A stretch of DNA of 7,205 bases. Source: Proteobacteria bacterium SPGG2. GTDB lineage: Bacteria; Pseudomonadota; Gammaproteobacteria; Acidiferrobacterales; SPGG2. The translations under genes and the position numbers were made by a program. Below, piece after piece: positions 6,059-7,205 of this stretch. The number at the start of each line of letters is the position of its first letter. Within the stretch, counting starts at the first letter, position 1. The notes under the pieces are model-generated. The model was not told where the DNA came from and made no database searches. It saw nothing but the letters and a program-made list of their open reading frames with translations. The stretch lies in NCBI GenBank assembly GCA_001643475.1, contig LXTK01000076.1:5361-12565 (forward strand). Reading direction: 5' to 3'.

Positions 6059-7205
6059 TTGAAAGACACAGCGCAATCCTGGCTCGCCTTGCAATGCACG
6101 ACGATCGCTGGCGCCTGTAGAGGCGTGGTGATCCTTGCTGTGCCCGAGGAAGAGGGGCTCGTCCCGGCTGCGTATTGGCCCGACGGAACAAAAGGTGCGC
6201 CTGAGTTATCCGCGGCGGCGGAACTCGCCGTTGCCGAACGCCGGGGCGTGGTTCGCAAACACGAACCGTCCGCATCCGCGGACGCAGAGCCAACCGACTG
6301 TATCGCCTATCCGCTGTTAGCGAACGGGCAGATCTTCGGGGTTGTCGCCATCGAGATGACGTCCCGCCCCGAGCCGCAGCAACGCGCCGTCATGCAGCTA
6401 TTGCAGTGGGGCTCAGCCTGGTTTCAGGTCCTTTCGCAACAAGAAAAGGCCGCAACCAACGAACGCCTGGCCACTGTGCTGGGATTTATTGCCACCTGTC
6501 TCGAGCACGCACGTTTCGAGTCTGCTGCTACCGCGCTCGCGACAGAGCTGGCGACACGCCTGTCGTGCGAGCGAGTGAGTCTCGGCTTTGTGCAAGGTCA
6601 ACACATTCATCTAAACGCCCTGTCTCACAGCGCCGGGTTCGGAAGTAAGACAAACATAGTCAGGCACATTGAGGCTGCTATGGACGAGGCGTTCGATCAA
6701 CAGGCAACCGTCGTTTTTCCAGCTGCGCCCGATGGCAGGGTACAACTGATACGGGCACACGCGGAACTGTCCCGCCATCAGGGCGGAGGGTCTATCTGCA
6801 CCGTGCCACTAACTGGTGATGGACGAGTTATCGGTGGGCTCACGCTCGAGCGACCGGCAGGACAGGACTTTGACTCAGAGACGATTGAGCTTTGTGAGCG
6901 GGTGGCATCGATGGTTGGCCCGCTGCTGGATCTGAAAAGACGTGACGACCGCTGGTTGCTGCGTAAAATCTGGGATTCCCTGCAGACGCAGGGTGCTAAC
7001 CTCGTCGGGCCCAGACACTGGGGCCTTAAGTTCAGCGCCTTGACGCTGACCGGCCTTATGATTTTTCTTTCCATCGCCACCGGCGACTATCGAGTTACGG
7101 CCGAGGCAACGCTTGAAGGCAGCGTGCAACGCGTGGTCACGGCGCCACAAGACGGTTACATCGCGCAAGCACACAGTCGCGCGGGCGATATCGTACACGC
7201 AGGGG
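6059..7205 (+). CDS. Tandem GAF-domain HlyD-family membrane-fusion (adaptor) protein, 3'-truncated by the window edge
   Basis: The frame is open from 6056 to the window end; 382 residues are visible from TTG 6059. Residues about 8-125 form a first GAF-like domain: WLALQCTTIAGACRGVVIL, then CIAYPLLANGQIFGVVAIEM with the usual closing strands. Residues about 143-292 form a second: ATALATELATRLSCERVSLG to ICTVPLTGDGRVIGGLTLER and a closing helix. A single membrane segment follows (about 323-341, LKFSALTLTGLMIFLSIAT). The sequence beyond it, VVTAPQDGYIAQAHSRAGDIVHAG (split here as VVTAPQDGYIAQ 359-370 and AHSRAGDIVHAG 371-382), is the start of the lipoyl-like domain of HlyD/RND adaptors. The expected topology is GAF domains in the cytoplasm and adaptor in the periplasm. 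Such adaptors link an inner-membrane pump to a TolC-type channel; the GAF pair may sense a ligand or bind the pump. No catalytic motif is seen. The remaining hairpin and beta-barrel domains lie outside the window. The TTG start is inferred. Confidence 0.85.
   Translation, partial: MKDTAQSWLALQCTTIAGACRGVVILAVPEEEGLVPAAYWPDGTKGAPELSAAAELAVAERRGVVRKHEPSASADAEPTDCIAYPLLANGQIFGVVAIEMTSRPEPQQRAVMQLLQWGSAWFQVLSQQEKAATNERLATVLGFIATCLEHARFESAATALATELATRLSCERVSLGFVQGQHIHLNALSHSAGFGSKTNIVRHIEAAMDEAFDQQATVVFPAAPDGRVQLIRAHAELSRHQGGGSICTVPLTGDGRVIGGLTLERPAGQDFDSETIELCERVASMVGPLLDLKRRDDRWLLRKIWDSLQTQGANLVGPRHWGLKFSALTLTGLMIFLSIATGDYRVTAEATLEGSVQRVVTAPQDGYIAQAHSRAGDIVHAG

Noticed and set aside
6778..7198. 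Minus-strand frames of 100 and 107 residues near the right edge
   Set aside because: Both are antisense to the continuous GAF/HlyD frame, which shows clear domain and membrane features.

Overview
The window looks like a moderately GC-rich gammaproteobacterial chromosome. ThiC, the TolC-type outer-membrane protein, the Pcm-like methyltransferase and the PilZ protein all read like proteobacterial, most probably gammaproteobacterial, versions. The genus cannot be fixed from the sequence alone. I see no insertion sequence, phage gene, CRISPR array, tRNA or rRNA.

Layout from left to right. Bases 1-299 hold no gene I can name; one open frame enters from the left edge and stops at 238, and it may be the tail of an unseen gene. 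Next come three minus-strand genes in one probable transcription unit, in transcription order: a Pcm-like methyltransferase (2127-2789), a TolC-family outer-membrane channel (704-2050) and a small SnoaL/NTF2-fold protein (300-707). The last two overlap by 4 nt (ATGA). Diverging from this unit is thiC (3071-4951), preceded by a clear thiamine pyrophosphate (TPP) riboswitch at about 2934-3021. thiC converges on a minus-strand PilZ-domain gene (5011-5607) that carries a long helical insertion. After about 450 bp of apparently non-coding DNA, a plus-strand gene starting at TTG 6059 runs off the right edge. It encodes two GAF-like domains, one membrane segment and the start of an HlyD-type membrane-fusion (adaptor) domain.

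How the parts fit. ThiC makes the pyrimidine half of thiamine and is controlled by thiamine pyrophosphate through its riboswitch. The TolC-like channel is the outer-membrane exit of an efflux or type I secretion machine, and the partial gene at the right edge is an adaptor of the kind that docks to such channels. The two are about 4 kb apart and on opposite strands, so pairing them is only a possibility. The PilZ protein is a probable cyclic-di-GMP effector divergent from the adaptor gene. The intergenic region between those two holds several small inverted repeats.

The least ordinary items are the cytosolic tandem-GAF module fused to a periplasmic adaptor, the Pcm homologue that lacks the usual isoaspartate-binding motif and sits in front of tolC, and the PilZ domain split by a coiled-coil-like insertion. 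I found no convincing wholly new system.
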